In this document: positions 36,868 to 45,472 of the stretch, in pieces
How the letters are laid out: each line of letters begins with the position of its first letter
How positions within the stretch are numbered: position 1 is the stretch's first letter
NCBI GenBank assembly: GCA_007132225.1
Contig: SLPB01000061.1
Coordinates: 1 to 61,000, forward strand
Direction of reading: 5' to 3'
Length of the DNA: 61,000 nt
Origin: Bacteroidales bacterium
GTDB taxonomy: Bacteria; Bacteroidota; Bacteroidia; Bacteroidales; PUMT01
Translations under genes and position numbers: made by a program
The notes under the pieces: generated by a model
What the model was told of the DNA's origin: nothing
The model's database searches: none
What the model saw: the letters and a program-made list of their open reading frames with translations, nothing else

Positions 36868-38424
36868 ATGAAGCAAATAACGATATTGTGGGCTGATGAT
36901 GAAATAGATCTTCTCAAACCGAATATTATCTTTCTTGAGTCAAAAGGATATAAAGTTCTGACCTCAACAAACGGGCAGGATGCCATTGAGCTGGTGCAGT
37001 CACATAGACCTGACCTGGTTTTTCTTGATGAATACATGCCGGGTTTAAGCGGATTGGAGACCCTGGAAATAATAAAAAGCTCTTTTCCTTCACTTCCGGT
37101 GGTTATGATTACCAAAAGTGAAGAGGAGGATATAATGGAAGAAGCAATTGGTTCAAAAATTTCCGATTACCTTATTAAACCGGTGCACCCAAAACAAATA
37201 CTGCTGTCTATAAAGAAGAATATTGATACCCGCCGGCTTGTAACTCAAAAAATTACCTCTTCCTACCAGGTTGAGTTTGGGAATTTAACCATGGCAATAA
37301 ATACTGCCGCCTCTTTTGAGGACTGGGTGGATGTATACAGGAGGCTGGTTTATTGGGATATGGAGCTGGAAAACTCGGTAGATACCGGAATGAACGAGGT
37401 AATAGCCCAGCAGAAGCATGAGGCAAATAATGAATTTGCAAAATTTATTAAATCAAATTATTCTGACTGGTTTAAGGATAACCCGGACAGGCCCCTTCTT
37501 TCTCATAATATTTTACCACAAAGAATATTTCCTCTTCTCAAACAATCGGAGAAGGTTGTTTTCATAATGATTGACAATCTTAGATATGACCAGTTAAAGT
37601 CTATTCTTCCCGATATAAGGGAGTATTACCAGGTTGAAAGGGAAGAGCTTTACTGCAGCATTTTGCCAACTGTAACCCAGTTTGCCAGGAATGCAGTTTT
37701 CGGTGGGTTGATGCCACAGGATATTGAGAAACTTTATCCGCAGCTATGGAGCGATGAGGATGATGAAGGCAGTAAAAACCTGAATGAAAAAGAGCTGCTT
37801 GTTAAGCAGCTTAAAAGGACGGGAAATGATCCAAATATCTTTTATGAGAAGGTGGTTAACAGAAAAAGCGGGAAGAAACTCTCAGAGAATATTTCATCGG
37901 TCATTAATAATACTTTAACTGTCCTTGTTTATAATTTTGTTGACATGCTTTCCCATGCCCGTACTGAAATGGATGTAATAAAGGAGCTTGCCAGCGATGA
38001 TGCAGCTTACCGGTCCCTGACCCGTTCATGGTTCCGCCATTCATACCTGCTGGATTTGTTAAAAGAACTCTCTGATAAAGACGTAAAAGTAGTTATTACT
38101 TCAGATCATGGATCGGTAAAGGTGGATAATCCCATTAAAGTTATAGGCGACCGGCATACTACAACCAATTTACGATATAAGCAGGGTAAGAATCTTAATT
38201 ATAATCCCAGGCAGGTATTTGAAATACAAATTCCCTCGAGTATACATCTTCCGAGAACAAATGTTAGTTCCACCTACATTTTTGCTACTGGCGGTGATTT
38301 CTTTGTCTATCCAAATAATTATAACTATTATGCCAATTATTACAACAATACATTTCAGCATGGAGGAGTATCCCTGGAGGAGATGCTGGTGCCCTGTATT
38401 TTTCTTGAACCTCTGAAGAGATGA
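36868..38424 (+). CDS. porX: PorX: response regulator with PglZ phosphodiesterase domain
   Basis: A 518-residue protein, matching PorX in length. The receiver domain (1-125) opens ILWADDEIDLL, has the phospho-acceptor Asp54 in VFLDEYMPG and the conserved Thr-Lys in MITKS. A helical linker precedes the PglZ/alkaline-phosphatase-like domain (about 200-518) with metal-site motifs MIDNLRYD, TSDHGS and GDRHTTTNLRY. PorX regulates type IX secretion genes with the kinase PorY and sigma factor SigP; its PglZ domain has been reported to cleave oligonucleotides. The track start at 36805 adds 21 unrelated residues; MKQITILW is the family start. The stop overlaps tsaE by four bases. Confidence 0.95.
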   Translation: MKQITILWADDEIDLLKPNIIFLESKGYKVLTSTNGQDAIELVQSHRPDLVFLDEYMPGLSGLETLEIIKSSFPSLPVVMITKSEEEDIMEEAIGSKISDYLIKPVHPKQILLSIKKNIDTRRLVTQKITSSYQVEFGNLTMAINTAASFEDWVDVYRRLVYWDMELENSVDTGMNEVIAQQKHEANNEFAKFIKSNYSDWFKDNPDRPLLSHNILPQRIFPLLKQSEKVVFIMIDNLRYDQLKSILPDIREYYQVEREELYCSILPTVTQFARNAVFGGLMPQDIEKLYPQLWSDEDDEGSKNLNEKELLVKQLKRTGNDPNIFYEKVVNRKSGKKLSENISSVINNTLTVLVYNFVDMLSHARTEMDVIKELASDDAAYRSLTRSWFRHSYLLDLLKELSDKDVKVVITSDHGSVKVDNPIKVIGDRHTTTNLRYKQGKNLNYNPRQVFEIQIPSSIHLPRTNVSSTYIFATGGDFFVYPNNYNYYANYYNNTFQHGGVSLEEMLVPCIFLEPLKR

Positions 38425-38846
38425 GTGAGAATATGATCCGGAGCTTTGACCTGGGTAATATAGATGATATTGCCTGCGAGCTGCTCAATATGTTTCCAGA
38501 TGCAGGCATATTTGCATTTTATGGTGAAATGGGTGCAGGAAAAACCACCTTTATCAAAGCTTTATGCCGCTGCCTGGGAGTTGAGCAGATTGTAACAAGT
38601 CCCACTTTTGCCATTGTAAATGAATATAAGGATAAGCAGGGTAGAAAAAGTTATTTTCACTTTGATTTTTACAGGATAGAAAAAGTTGAAGAAGCTCTTG
38701 ATATGGGTTACGAAGATTATTTTTACAGCGATAATCTTTGTTTTATAGAATGGCCCGGGAAGATCGATGAACTTTTACCTGAAGGTACCGTAAGGCTCAT
38801 GATTGATATAGTGGATGAGGAAAAGCGTCGGCTGCGACTGCTTTAG
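38421..38846 (+). CDS. tsaE: tRNA threonylcarbamoyladenosine biosynthesis ATPase TsaE
   Basis: A 141-residue P-loop ATPase with Walker A GEMGAGKTTF (35-44), SPTFAIVNEY and the FIEWPGK motif. It supports the TsaB-TsaD complex that makes t6A37 in tRNAs reading ANN codons. The ATG overlaps the porX stop (ATGA), so the two are translationally coupled. Confidence 0.95.
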   Translation: MSENMIRSFDLGNIDDIACELLNMFPDAGIFAFYGEMGAGKTTFIKALCRCLGVEQIVTSPTFAIVNEYKDKQGRKSYFHFDFYRIEKVEEALDMGYEDYFYSDNLCFIEWPGKIDELLPEGTVRLMIDIVDEEKRRLRLL

Positions 38847-38951
38847 GCTGCTTTTTTCCAGATATTAATAAAGGATAGCGAAATATTTGAACATCTTTCT
38901 CTTTTTCCTTAACTTGCTGTTTGTTTTTTAGAATTTATTAATAAACTGTAA

Positions 38952-40175
38952 ATGACACATCAGAATTTGCCACATTCATGGGCCCTGGGTAAGGGTAGTC
39001 TTTTACCACAGGAAGAGGTGCTTGAGACAGGCAGAAAACGCAAACAACTGGTAATTGGTATTCCCAGGGAACTGCAGGAGGATGAGGGCCGCATATGCCT
39101 CACCCCCGAAGCAGTTGAATTTATTGTGGGCAACGGGCATCAGGTAATGATTGAGACAAAAGCCGGAGCCGGGGCTAATTACAGCGATACTGATTACAGT
39201 GAATGCGGCGGTTATATTGTAAATGATCATAAGGAGATATTTTCCAGGAGCGATATCATAATGAAGGTTTCCCCCCCGGTTATCGGGGAAATTGAGTATA
39301 TGAGCGGACATCAGCTACTTATATCTGCACTCAGGTATAAAATTCAGGAGAAGAATTTTTTTCAGCAGCTTATGAAGAAAAAGATCACTGCAATATCTTT
39401 TGAGCATTTAAGAAGCAATGACAATTCCTTTCCCGTTATTCGCTCAATGAGTGAGATTGCCGGTGGTGCTGCCATTCTTATAGCTGCTGAGTACCTTTCC
39501 AACCGAAATAAAGGTAAGGGAGTAATGCTGGGAGGAATTTCCGGAATTACTCCAACAGAAGTAGTTATTATTGGAGCAGGTGCTGCTGCCGAATCAGCTG
39601 CCAGGGCAGCACTGGGGCTCGGTGCTTTTTTAAAGGTGTTCGATCATTCCATTGACCGGCTTCGCAGACTGCAGATTAACCTGGGGCAAAGACTGCATAC
39701 CTCTATTTTCCATCCAAGGGTAATAACCAGATCTCTCAAATCGGCTGATGTGGTGATCGGTGCACTCCACCTGGGAAGTGAATCACCAAACTTTTTTATC
39801 ACTGAAGAGATGGTAAAAGTGATGAAAAAAGGATCTGTAATAGTTGATTTGAGCATAGATTATGGAGGATGTATTGAAACATCGGAGTGCAGGTCCCTCT
39901 CTTCTCCCGTGTTTACAAAACACGGGGTAATTCATTACTGCGTTCCCAATATTACTTCAAGAGTTTCCAGGACGGCTACCATTGCTTTGAGCAATATTTT
40001 TGCTCCCCTGATACTCTCTATTGGTGAATCCGGGGGTATAAAGGCTTCTCTTATTGAGGATATGGGATTACGCAGCGGGACTTATCTATATAATGGATTA
40101 CTTACTAATGCGTTGATAGGTAGCTTGTTTGACATTCCCTCCAAGGATATAGATTTGCTGATGGCCGCTTTTTAA
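38952..40175 (+). CDS. ald: Alanine dehydrogenase family protein, divergent subtype
   Basis: A 407-residue protein with about 30 extra residues before IGIPRELQEDEGRICLTP. The Rossmann motif VVIIGAGAAAESAARAALG and the block VIVDLSIDYGGCIETS are typical of alanine dehydrogenase. Against the Bacillus enzyme, the substrate Arg (EGRICLTP) and Lys (MKVSPP, K105) and the nicotinamide-side Asp are kept. The catalytic His of TYLHLA is replaced: the segment reads SALRYK, with Arg128 at that place. It may be an Ald branch with changed chemistry or substrate. It starts 105 bases after tsaE, and its stop overlaps the convergent outer-membrane gene by four bases. Confidence 0.8.
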   Translation: MTHQNLPHSWALGKGSLLPQEEVLETGRKRKQLVIGIPRELQEDEGRICLTPEAVEFIVGNGHQVMIETKAGAGANYSDTDYSECGGYIVNDHKEIFSRSDIIMKVSPPVIGEIEYMSGHQLLISALRYKIQEKNFFQQLMKKKITAISFEHLRSNDNSFPVIRSMSEIAGGAAILIAAEYLSNRNKGKGVMLGGISGITPTEVVIIGAGAAAESAARAALGLGAFLKVFDHSIDRLRRLQINLGQRLHTSIFHPRVITRSLKSADVVIGALHLGSESPNFFITEEMVKVMKKGSVIVDLSIDYGGCIETSECRSLSSPVFTKHGVIHYCVPNITSRVSRTATIALSNIFAPLILSIGESGGIKASLIEDMGLRSGTYLYNGLLTNALIGSLFDIPSKDIDLLMAAF

Positions 40176-43100
40176 AAAAATGCTCTCATTTGTATTCCGC
40201 CGGTATGAATAAACCTGGCGCCCTGAGCTGTCCTGCCGTTGTAGTTAAGGCTCATTTGAAGGCTGCCGGTTAGGTTTTGCTGGTATTGGACCGTCATGAC
40301 TATATTGCTTCCCGGTTTCAATCCTTGCAGCATCTCCCATGCCACCGGCGAATTTGGAGGAGCATTGAACTTTATATAATAATAGTCTGCCTTTGCAGTT
40401 ATGCTTCCTTTCGAGGGTATAATGTATCTGAATTCTGTTCCTGTATTGCGTTGTTCAGCTTTTTCTTTTCCCGGATTATTTTCCTGACTGGTCCATTTCA
40501 TATGCATGGATGTTTGTAATGAATGGCCGGTTTGTAATGAAATGTCCAGTTCTGCGGATAATATGTCTATATCAAAGTTCTTCCCGGGGAAGAACCCGGA
40601 GGTATATGACTTGATGCCTTTTTCCAACTGGCTGCTCAGGATCATGGATTGTGTTACATTAAAACTGGTATGCAAACCATCTGAGCGCATTTGCCTAATG
40701 TCAAAACCGTTTACCAGGAGATTCTTGGACATATTGTTCTGATGAAGATAATCGATGGAGAGCGGTATGCTAGCGGGCTGAAACGACAGGGTGTTTCTCA
40801 GGGAGGATGAAAGGTTTATCAGGTTAGTGTCGTTAATATTGGTGAAGAAAGGATTAATGCCATTAAGTATATTAGTATGTCCGGTCTTTTTCCCCGATCT
40901 GAATGCTGCCTGGTTGGAAAAGAATGAAAGCACCCTTCTCCAGTCCCCGCTATTTTGCCAGCTTGCAGGGGAATTGAGACGGATAATCTGGTTAAACTGG
41001 TTTGACCGGACCCTGACAAAGTCATTCCCGGGAATCATTACACGGACATAGTTGGCCTGATCGGGAAATGCAGCAGGTTCAAATTCATCAAGTTCTTTTA
41101 TGCCGTTTTCATTGTAGTCAGTCCATGTATGTGTTCCTTGTCCGCGCGCAACTTCAATAAACATATAATCTTTTTTTACTTCAAGTCCTGAACCAGTTTC
41201 ATAAAAACCTGAGCCCTCAATAATGCCTTTTAAAATCCTCAGGCTGTTCTCCAGTCTGCCGTTAATTGAATTTTCAGGTACGGCCGGCTGCCCGTTGCCG
41301 CTCTCAATTTTAAGTTGCCGGTGATGCAATGTTCCGGATAGCCTGTTGCCCGGCTGTAGTTCTGATCTGAAGCCTGTTGAAAATTCCCTGGCAAATGAGG
41401 ATGGTTCAAATTGATTCAACAGGGGGAGCTTATCCTCTCTTTCCCTGTACGATGTGAAAAAATGAAATTTTGAGGTGTCATCGTTTTCAATGAAAACCTC
41501 TTTCTGATGAAAAGTAAAACTTAGAGCTGAAAACTGTCCGCTTCCCTTTTCCACTATTTTATTATTTTCTCCTTCTGACCGTATGCCCAGCCTGATAAGC
41601 CACAGGGGCCTGCTCACCTCCGCCATGTGCCTGAGAAATTCCGTGCCAATAGCCTCGCTTCCGGAATGAAGGTAACTAAACGACAATTTGCTGTCAAAAC
41701 CGGCAGCCCCTGTACTGGCTTCGACAATGTTTTTGATTCCTGAATAATTGCCTGAAAGATTGAGGTATTCTCCCCTGTAATGCATAAAATCGCCTGATCT
41801 CCTTTTGTAACCGGCAAACCAGTTTATTTTCCGTTCATCATCATTACCGTTAATTTCCGTAAGGTTCCAGTCCCTTTCAAACTCTACTGGTCTGAACCGC
41901 TCAGTAGAGTTAAAATTACTGCCAAGATGTTCAAAGTCAACCCCCCCTTCCAGAAGATCCCCGTCCTTACCCAGCGGGAAACTGCTCTTTAGACCGGCTC
42001 TTAAAGCCAGGCCGACGTTATCTTCATTGTTCAGGTCTGAGAAGGTGTTCCTGTCTGAATTACTGATTGCAAGCTCTATTGATGCTTCAGTATTACCGGT
42101 GAGGGCATTATTTCCACCCATACTTACAACCTGGTGTTTTTTAGGGGTAACAAGCAGCCTTATGGGTTCGTGGCTACCCCCGGGAATTCCGTTAACCGGA
42201 GGCACCCAGCTGAAAACACGTCCATTTGCAGTACTTTCAGCTGGTTTGTAGTTCCCACGGGCCTCTCCCACATAAGAAAATGCCAGCCTGTAATGTGCTT
42301 TTTCCGGGTCAATGGATTGCTGGTATATGCTGTGGGTTATCCCATCGACAATGGTATCGGTTTTTTTATATATCACCATATCATTACGAAACTCAACGCT
42401 GTCCACGGCAGGAACCCAGGCCTGATGCAGGCTGTCGCCAGTCCTGGAAAGCAGTTCTTTCTCCCCTTCCTTCAGCTCCTGCATCAGGGGCTGGTTCCTT
42501 GCATCATGTTCGGAGAATAAATTGACAAAATAATTCCCGTTCTCAGTTGATATTTCAGCAGTATTGGAAAGCAGGAATCTGGTATAGTTCCTGTCTGAAT
42601 ATTCAAATTCGACAACTATCCTGCGGTCTTTGGTAATTGGGGTATTGGAGGTAAAGGTTATTTCTGCCAGGTTATAATCAATGGTATAATCCCTGTCTGT
42701 GCCTCTTGACAGAAGCCTGCCGTCAACAAAAACCCTTTCCGATCCTGCCAAAACTATTATGAATACCTCATTATTGGACCCCGTTAACTTGTATGGTCCC
42801 TGTATACCCTCTTTACCGGTGAAACTGTTACGGTGGAAACGTCCCCTGGAAATTGCTGCACTGGCGGTATTCCTTATATTGTTAACTGAACCTGATCCGG
42901 GTTCAGTTACTGATGCAAATTGAATGCCCTGCCCTTTCTTATCAAGAGGCAAAAAAATTCCTCTTCCCCCTTTTACTTCGAAATCGCCAGCCGTGAGGCG
43001 GTGGTCATCATTATAAAGCTGTATGAACACCTTGTCAAATTCATGTATCTGGCGGGAATAGCCCTCTGGTTGGAGTGGTATGTTCTGGTCGGAGATAGTG

Positions 43101-43681
43101 GCGATAATATTGATATTATCATCAAGTTTTCCCGATAACTGCAGGTTAAGGTTAGAATTGACTATTACATCCTGGTTATTCCCGAAGCTTACACCCCGGG
43201 AAATACTTCCGCTTCGGGTCAGGGTTTCTTCTTTCCATATATCATCACTTACTGGGCGGTATGTATACCGTTGCAGATCCTCAGTGCCTGCCTTTCTCTG
43301 CCAGGGGATTATAAGGTTACTTTTTTTTCTGCTAAGGCTTAAATCCGGATCAACCTTAAAAACACGGTAGCTGACCAGTATCTCTCTTCCAAAATAAGGG
43401 AAATTTTCATTAAGGATAAGAAGAGAGTTCAGGGGACATGTTAGGTAAAATGAGTCATCAATTTTTTCCTTCCCGGGTATGTGCAAAATGATTGTCCCGG
43501 GAACAATCCGGAGAGTGTCCAGCCGGATGGTATCACTATCTGCAATGATGCTCTTTTCCCTTAACCCTGAAAGATCCTGGGGAAAAAGACCTGCCGGCAG
43601 CAGGAGAACCGAAATTATTATAATAAGCTCTTTCAAAAAAGGTGGCAGCTTAGGTAGTTGTAAGAACGAAAATAATAACAA
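40172..43681 (-). CDS. Large uncharacterised outer-membrane protein of Bacteroidota
   Basis: A 1169-residue exported protein with a hydrophobic leader (IIIISVLLLPAG) and a C-terminus ending MRAFF; a terminal Phe is typical of outer-membrane barrels. Blocks seen: RSGSISRGVSFGNNQDV, LNLQLSGKL and GDFEVKGG near 190-260; a repeat-like VFVDGRLLSRGTDRDYTIDY near 320; and an EF-hand-like acidic loop DYNENGIKELDEFEPA near 857, followed by alternating strands to the end. I recognise this as a conserved Bacteroidota-type surface protein but know no name or function. It is convergent with ald and divergent from waaA. Confidence 0.7.
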   Translation of the reverse strand: MLLFSFLQLPKLPPFLKELIIIISVLLLPAGLFPQDLSGLREKSIIADSDTIRLDTLRIVPGTIILHIPGKEKIDDSFYLTCPLNSLLILNENFPYFGREILVSYRVFKVDPDLSLSRKKSNLIIPWQRKAGTEDLQRYTYRPVSDDIWKEETLTRSGSISRGVSFGNNQDVIVNSNLNLQLSGKLDDNINIIATISDQNIPLQPEGYSRQIHEFDKVFIQLYNDDHRLTAGDFEVKGGRGIFLPLDKKGQGIQFASVTEPGSGSVNNIRNTASAAISRGRFHRNSFTGKEGIQGPYKLTGSNNEVFIIVLAGSERVFVDGRLLSRGTDRDYTIDYNLAEITFTSNTPITKDRRIVVEFEYSDRNYTRFLLSNTAEISTENGNYFVNLFSEHDARNQPLMQELKEGEKELLSRTGDSLHQAWVPAVDSVEFRNDMVIYKKTDTIVDGITHSIYQQSIDPEKAHYRLAFSYVGEARGNYKPAESTANGRVFSWVPPVNGIPGGSHEPIRLLVTPKKHQVVSMGGNNALTGNTEASIELAISNSDRNTFSDLNNEDNVGLALRAGLKSSFPLGKDGDLLEGGVDFEHLGSNFNSTERFRPVEFERDWNLTEINGNDDERKINWFAGYKRRSGDFMHYRGEYLNLSGNYSGIKNIVEASTGAAGFDSKLSFSYLHSGSEAIGTEFLRHMAEVSRPLWLIRLGIRSEGENNKIVEKGSGQFSALSFTFHQKEVFIENDDTSKFHFFTSYREREDKLPLLNQFEPSSFAREFSTGFRSELQPGNRLSGTLHHRQLKIESGNGQPAVPENSINGRLENSLRILKGIIEGSGFYETGSGLEVKKDYMFIEVARGQGTHTWTDYNENGIKELDEFEPAAFPDQANYVRVMIPGNDFVRVRSNQFNQIIRLNSPASWQNSGDWRRVLSFFSNQAAFRSGKKTGHTNILNGINPFFTNINDTNLINLSSSLRNTLSFQPASIPLSIDYLHQNNMSKNLLVNGFDIRQMRSDGLHTSFNVTQSMILSSQLEKGIKSYTSGFFPGKNFDIDILSAELDISLQTGHSLQTSMHMKWTSQENNPGKEKAEQRNTGTEFRYIIPSKGSITAKADYYYIKFNAPPNSPVAWEMLQGLKPGSNIVMTVQYQQNLTGSLQMSLNYNGRTAQGARFIHTGGIQMRAFF

Positions 43682-43800
43682 TTCGGTACATGTCTTAATG
43701 AGTTTATATTTTGTCTTATATTTGTTACGCCGGACCCCTTATGATAATCATATATCAGTACTGACTTTGCTACCGTTACAGCTATTTCAATTTTCTCCTC

Positions 43801-45048
43801 ATGCACATTGGTTATAATCTTTTCATAGCTTTTTATTCCATGGCATTATGCCTGTTGTCTCCTTTTCATTCCAAGGCTGCATTGTGGTACAGGGGAAGAA
43901 AAGGGTTTTTCCGCCGTTGGGCCGGATTTGATTCGGGCGGACGTAAACTTTTATGGTTTCATTGTGCATCGCTGGGAGAGTTTGAGCAGGGCAGGCCTGT
44001 GATTGAGGAGATAAAAAAAAGGGACGGGAATATTTTTATATTACTCACTTTCTTCTCACCCTCGGGCCTGGAGATCAGAAAGAACTATCCCCTGGCCGAT
44101 GCTGTATGTTACCTTCCTGCCGACACGACATCAAATGTCCGAAAATTCCTGGATACCTTTAAGCCTGATATTGCTGTTTTTGTGAAGTACGAGTTCTGGT
44201 TTAATTATATTGCCGGACTAAAAAGGAGAAATATACCCTTATATCTTATTTCTGCAAACTTCAGACCCGACCAGGTATTCTTTAAATGGTACGGCAGATG
44301 GTTTAAAAACATGTTGCATATGTTCAGCCATATTTTTGTGCAAAGTGATAGTTCCCGGAATCTGTTAGAGTCTTCTGGTGTAAAAAATGTTTCCGTCGCC
44401 GGAGATACCCGCTTTGACCGGGTCCGTGCCCTTGCCGGGAAAAGTGTTGAAATTCCTGCTGCAGCAGCTTTTTCGGGGGACTGCTTTACGATAGTTGCCG
44501 GCAGCACCTGGCAGCCTGATCATTCATTATGGGTAAGGTTCATGAATGAGACCGGGCATGATGTCCGGCTTATCATTGCACCACATGAGATAGACGAAAA
44601 TGAGATTGACAAACTCCTGGGCCGTTTCAGGAAAAGGGCAGTGAGGTATTCCCGTGCCCTAACAACTGATCCTGGAAGTGCCTCTGTATTGTTAATTGAC
44701 AATATAGGCTTATTATCCTCACTGTATCGTTATGGCCAACTGGCATATATAGGGGGAGGATTTGGCAAAGGTATTCATAATGTGCTGGAGGCATGCGCCT
44801 ACGGACTTCCGGTAATCTTCGGGCCGAATTACAGGAAATTTCGGGAGGCAAGGGAACTCATTGAGGCAGGAGGCGCTTTTACCGTCAGCAACTACAAGGA
44901 CCTTGTTACCTGTGTGGATGATCTGATTGCAACTCCCGATAAATTAAACAGGAGAGGGGAAATAGCAGGTAATTATGTAAAAAACGGCACTGGTGCAAGC
45001 AGCCTTATTGCTGACCGGATCTTATTTACCCTTATCAGTCAGCGATAG
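43801..45048 (+). CDS. waaA: 3-deoxy-D-manno-octulosonic-acid (Kdo) transferase
   Basis: A 415-residue GT30 enzyme. It has an N-terminal membrane anchor (LFIAFYSMALCLLSPF), then LLWFHCASLGEFEQG, whose Glu is the catalytic base, FFSPSGLE, and the C-terminal nucleotide-sugar domain with YIGGGFGKGIHNVLEACAYGLPV. It adds Kdo to the lipid A precursor at the cytoplasmic face of the inner membrane. With lpxH elsewhere in the window it shows a normal LPS pathway. The length is normal. Confidence 0.95.
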   Translation: MHIGYNLFIAFYSMALCLLSPFHSKAALWYRGRKGFFRRWAGFDSGGRKLLWFHCASLGEFEQGRPVIEEIKKRDGNIFILLTFFSPSGLEIRKNYPLADAVCYLPADTTSNVRKFLDTFKPDIAVFVKYEFWFNYIAGLKRRNIPLYLISANFRPDQVFFKWYGRWFKNMLHMFSHIFVQSDSSRNLLESSGVKNVSVAGDTRFDRVRALAGKSVEIPAAAAFSGDCFTIVAGSTWQPDHSLWVRFMNETGHDVRLIIAPHEIDENEIDKLLGRFRKRAVRYSRALTTDPGSASVLLIDNIGLLSSLYRYGQLAYIGGGFGKGIHNVLEACAYGLPVIFGPNYRKFREARELIEAGGAFTVSNYKDLVTCVDDLIATPDKLNRRGEIAGNYVKNGTGASSLIADRILFTLISQR

Positions 45049-45061
45049 CCATTTCCCCCTG

Positions 45062-45089
45062 GTTAACCTTTATCATTGCAAAGGGTAAC
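45062..45089 (+). terminator. Hairpin after waaA, possible terminator
   Basis: GTTAACCTTT and AAAGGGTAAC form a ten-base stem with one mismatch around an eight-base loop, 14 bases after the waaA stop. It is not followed by a T run, so termination is not certain. Confidence 0.4.
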
Positions 45090-45226
45090 AAATAGCTGGT
45101 GGCTGCTAACTCTTACTGTTGTGTCTGTCAGGCCTTCAATTATCTTCAGTCAGGCTGGGCCAACCTCTCAGTGCCCCCGATAATGTTTATGGTAATGTGA
45201 ATATAAATTCGCAACTGAAAACAACC

Positions 45227-45243
45227 TGTGTATTAAATACACA
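45227..45243. repeat. 17-base odd palindrome upstream of the Oar-like receptor
   Basis: TGTGTATT-A-AATACACA has perfect eight-base arms. It lies 230 bases before the receptor start, in the size range of a dimeric regulator's operator. Confidence 0.5.
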
Positions 45244-45472
45244 ATGAAACTGACAGTGTCTGTTTAGCATCATAGTTATAAACCCTCCGATATTTCTGTG
45301 TCGCCAGCTATAAATGATTGCCCTGTTTAAGTTTGAGGCAATCGGGTACGGATTTTGATTTAAGTATTTGTAAGAGCACGCAGTCATGGTTATGTTTCGG
45401 TAACAGATACCAGCTCCAGGGACAGACTCCGGGTAGTGATTGTGAACACTCAAACCATGCTTTCAGTTAATC

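Larger units (their letters stand above)
45049..45472. other. Intergenic region before the Oar-like receptor gene
   Basis: About 424 bases. It holds the waaA hairpin and a 17-base palindrome at 45227-45243. The minus-strand ORF at 45187-45453 has no protein-like features. No riboswitch that I know could be matched. Confidence 0.45.

Noticed and set aside
36868-38424. PglZ domain suggesting a BREX or phage-defence island
   Set aside because: The PglZ domain is fused to a receiver domain in the exact PorX arrangement and length; no BrxC, PglX methyltransferase or other defence gene is near.
45187-45453. 88-codon minus-strand ORF before the Oar-like receptor
   Set aside because: No recognisable protein features; it spans the palindrome and leader of the receptor gene.
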